Shown piece after piece: positions 8,145-9,178 of a DNA stretch of 9,178 bases. Position 1 is the first letter of the stretch. Every line of letters starts with the position of its first letter. The notes beneath the pieces are model-generated. The model saw nothing but the letters and a program-made list of their open reading frames with translations. It ran no database searches and had not been told where the DNA came from. The stretch spans positions 1-9,178 of the forward strand of contig JAEEUO010000024.1 in assembly GCA_016286935.1 (NCBI GenBank), read 5' to 3'. Origin of the DNA: Bacillota bacterium. Its GTDB lineage: Bacteria; Bacillota; Clostridia; Peptostreptococcales; Anaerovoracaceae. The position numbers and the translations under genes are program-made.

Positions 8145-8172
8145 ACCCGTCCGGGAGACCGGACGGGTTTTT
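8145..8172 (+). terminator. Intrinsic terminator after the xpaC-telA operon
   Basis: ACCCGTCCGG (8145-8154) pairs perfectly with CCGGACGGGT (8159-8168) around a GAGA tetraloop (GNRA type), followed by a T-tract to 8172. The 10-bp stem plus five Ts ends the four-gene operon. Confidence 0.95.
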
Positions 8173-8175
8173 CTT

Positions 8176-8205
8176 CTGTCAAATCTCGGGACAGTATGGT
8201 ATACT
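8176..8205 (+). promoter_or_regulatory. Extended -10 promoter placed for a leaderless mRNA
   Basis: TATACT (8200-8205, five of six) is directly preceded by TGG (8197-8199), an extended -10 TGn. A four-of-six -35 CTGTCA (8176-8181) lies at 18-base spacing. Only six bases separate the -10 box from the ATG at 8212, which is where transcription should start. CTGTC (8176-8180) and GACAG (8190-8194) also form an inverted repeat within the promoter. Confidence 0.65.
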
Positions 8206-8211
8206 TGTTTT

Positions 8212-8757
8212 ATGCGATACCTGATACTCAGCGATACCCACGGCGCCGTCGGAGAGGCCGTCCGCGTGTTCGAACAGACGCGCGACGTCGACTGGATCAT
8301 CCACCTCGGCGACACATACCGCGACGCGCTCGCGATCGCCGAACGGACCGGAAGGCCCGTGACGTGCGTGAAGGGCAATATGGACGGCTCGTACGATCCC
8401 GAGGGCTATGAGATCCTCGAGACGGAGTGGGGGAACATCTTTCTCGCCCACGGCCACATGGAAGCCGTGAAATCCGGCCCGGAGGAGATCGTCTCAAAGG
8501 CGATGACGCTCGGCTGCCGCGCGGCGTTCTACGGCCACACCCACGTCCCGGAGTACGAACAGCTCCCGGACGGCTTCATCATCCTCAATCCCGGCTCGCT
8601 CGGACGGCCGTTCGGCGGACGGAAGGGGACGTACGCGGTCGCGACGATCGACGCGGAGTTCAGCGCGATGATCCTCGCGTGGAACGGCGAACCGCCGCGA
8701 GCGAAAACGGCGCCCGCCGATGAACACTTCGCCGTGCAGGCGGGCTTTCGGAGGTAA
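8212..8757 (+). CDS. YfcE/MJ0936-type metallophosphoesterase (phosphodiesterase)
   Basis: This 181-residue protein has the length and complete metal-site set of the small calcineurin-like phosphodiesterase family. The motifs are SDTHG (Asp8, His10), HLGDT (Asp34), KGNMDG (Asn56, usually GNCD), AHGH (His80), GHTH (His109, His111), and the following NPGSLGRP. These bind two metal ions and hydrolyse phosphodiester bonds, commonly tested with artificial substrates; the natural substrate is generally unknown. It is cytoplasmic, with no signal or membrane segment. The start at 8212 has no Shine-Dalgarno; instead the promoter's -10 box is six bases away, so the mRNA is probably leaderless. The frame is open further upstream, but those codons lie inside the previous gene and the terminator, so they are rejected. 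Its stop is one base before the next start, so the two are cotranscribed. The C-terminal 20 or so residues are variable. Confidence 0.93.
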   Translation: MRYLILSDTHGAVGEAVRVFEQTRDVDWIIHLGDTYRDALAIAERTGRPVTCVKGNMDGSYDPEGYEILETEWGNIFLAHGHMEAVKSGPEEIVSKAMTLGCRAAFYGHTHVPEYEQLPDGFIILNPGSLGRPFGGRKGTYAVATIDAEFSAMILAWNGEPPRAKTAPADEHFAVQAGFRR

Positions 8758-8758
8758 T

Positions 8759-9178
8759 ATGAACGGACTCGAATACGCAAGCCCGGCGGCGCTCGCCTGG
8801 CTCGGGGACGCCGTCTACGAGATCGAGGTGCGGAACGCGCTCGTCGATCTCGACGCCGTCCACACCGACGCGCTCCACAAAAAAGCCGTGCCGTTCGTCT
8901 GCGCGAAGGGCCAGGCGATCGCGATCCGCGAGCTCCTCGACGGGCTCGCCGAAGAGGAGAAGGCCGTCGTCCTCCGCGCGCGGAACCGGAAGTCGTCGAG
9001 CCAGCCGCGCCACGCCGATCCCGTCGATTACCGCTGGGCGACCGGCTTCGAGGCGCTGTTCGGCTACTGGAAACTGCGCGGCGACGTCGAAAGGATCGCG
9101 TCGTTCGCCCGGGAGGCGATGCGCGTGATCCGGGACCATATGGACGAGATCCAGCCGAAACAACTGAAGGAGACCGGA
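8759..9178 (+). CDS. mrnC: Mini-ribonuclease 3 (Mini-III), partial at window end
   Basis: 140 codons are open to the window edge with no stop. The sequence SPAALAWLGDAVYEIEVRNAL is the Mini-III version of the RNase III catalytic signature, with the Asp and Glu of GDAVYE. LHKKAVPFVCAKGQA, EEEKAVVLRARNRKSSSQPRHADPVDYRWATGFEALFGYWKL and a final helix follow, all in family order. Mini-III is a dimeric RNase III domain without a dsRNA-binding domain and matures the ends of 23S rRNA precursor in Bacillota. At about 140 residues it is almost complete. ATG 8759 has GGAGG at 8750-8754 with rather tight four-base spacing, overlapping the end of the phosphodiesterase gene, so translation is likely coupled. 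In Bacillus the gene lies by cysS and rlmB; the upstream neighbour here is different, and the downstream one is not visible. Confidence 0.93.
   Translation, partial: MNGLEYASPAALAWLGDAVYEIEVRNALVDLDAVHTDALHKKAVPFVCAKGQAIAIRELLDGLAEEEKAVVLRARNRKSSSQPRHADPVDYRWATGFEALFGYWKLRGDVERIASFAREAMRVIRDHMDEIQPKQLKETG

Noticed and set aside
7813..8211. Upstream extension of the phosphodiesterase reading frame by 133 codons
   Set aside because: The extra codons lie inside the TPM gene in another frame and pass through the terminator and promoter; the family N-terminus (SDTHG near residue 8) fits the start at 8212.

Overview
The window reads as a chromosomal segment of a GC-rich (roughly 60% GC by eye), anaerobic member of the Bacillota, most likely class Clostridia. 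The evidence is a CIRCE-type heat-shock operator before groESL, a Mini-III ribonuclease gene, an XpaC/TelA gene pair, a chromosomal TraX-family gene, AGGAGG-type ribosome binding sites, and a biotin-dependent sodium-pumping decarboxylase. The placement is inferred from gene content; no marker gene here fixes the species. All genes are on the + strand, and no phage, insertion sequence, CRISPR or tRNA was seen. The longest gene-free stretch is the 280 bases before groES, and it is full of regulatory signals.

Layout. (1) 2-1406: the tail of a biotin carrier protein, then the beta subunit of a sodium ion-translocating decarboxylase, closed by a strong terminator (1454-1489). Together they would couple decarboxylation of an organic acid or acyl-CoA to Na+ export. 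(2) 1506-4458: a degenerate CIRCE operator, a vegetative-type promoter and a structured 5' leader, then groES, groEL and a TraX-family membrane protein only 24 bases after groEL, closed by a terminator at 4475-4505. (3) 4508-8172: a self-contained four-gene unit with its own promoter, a perfect 7-bp inverted repeat over the -10 box, and a terminator. It encodes an XpaC-family membrane protein, a TelA-family 'toxic anion resistance' protein, a divergent LemA-like membrane protein and a TPM-domain (YgcG-type) protein with a Ser/His/Gly tail. (4) 8176-9178: a compact promoter that appears to start a leaderless mRNA for a YfcE-type phosphodiesterase, followed one base later by mrnC (Mini-III), which runs off the window.

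The most interesting part is region 3. Predicted topology places XpaC's helical domain and TelA in the cytoplasm, and the LemA-like domain and the TPM domain outside. The operon could therefore encode a membrane-spanning envelope-stress module under a dedicated repressor. Each family is known, but their joint function is not established. Region 2 is also unusual: the CIRCE lies upstream of the best promoter instead of at or after it, and the leader can form mutually exclusive hairpins.
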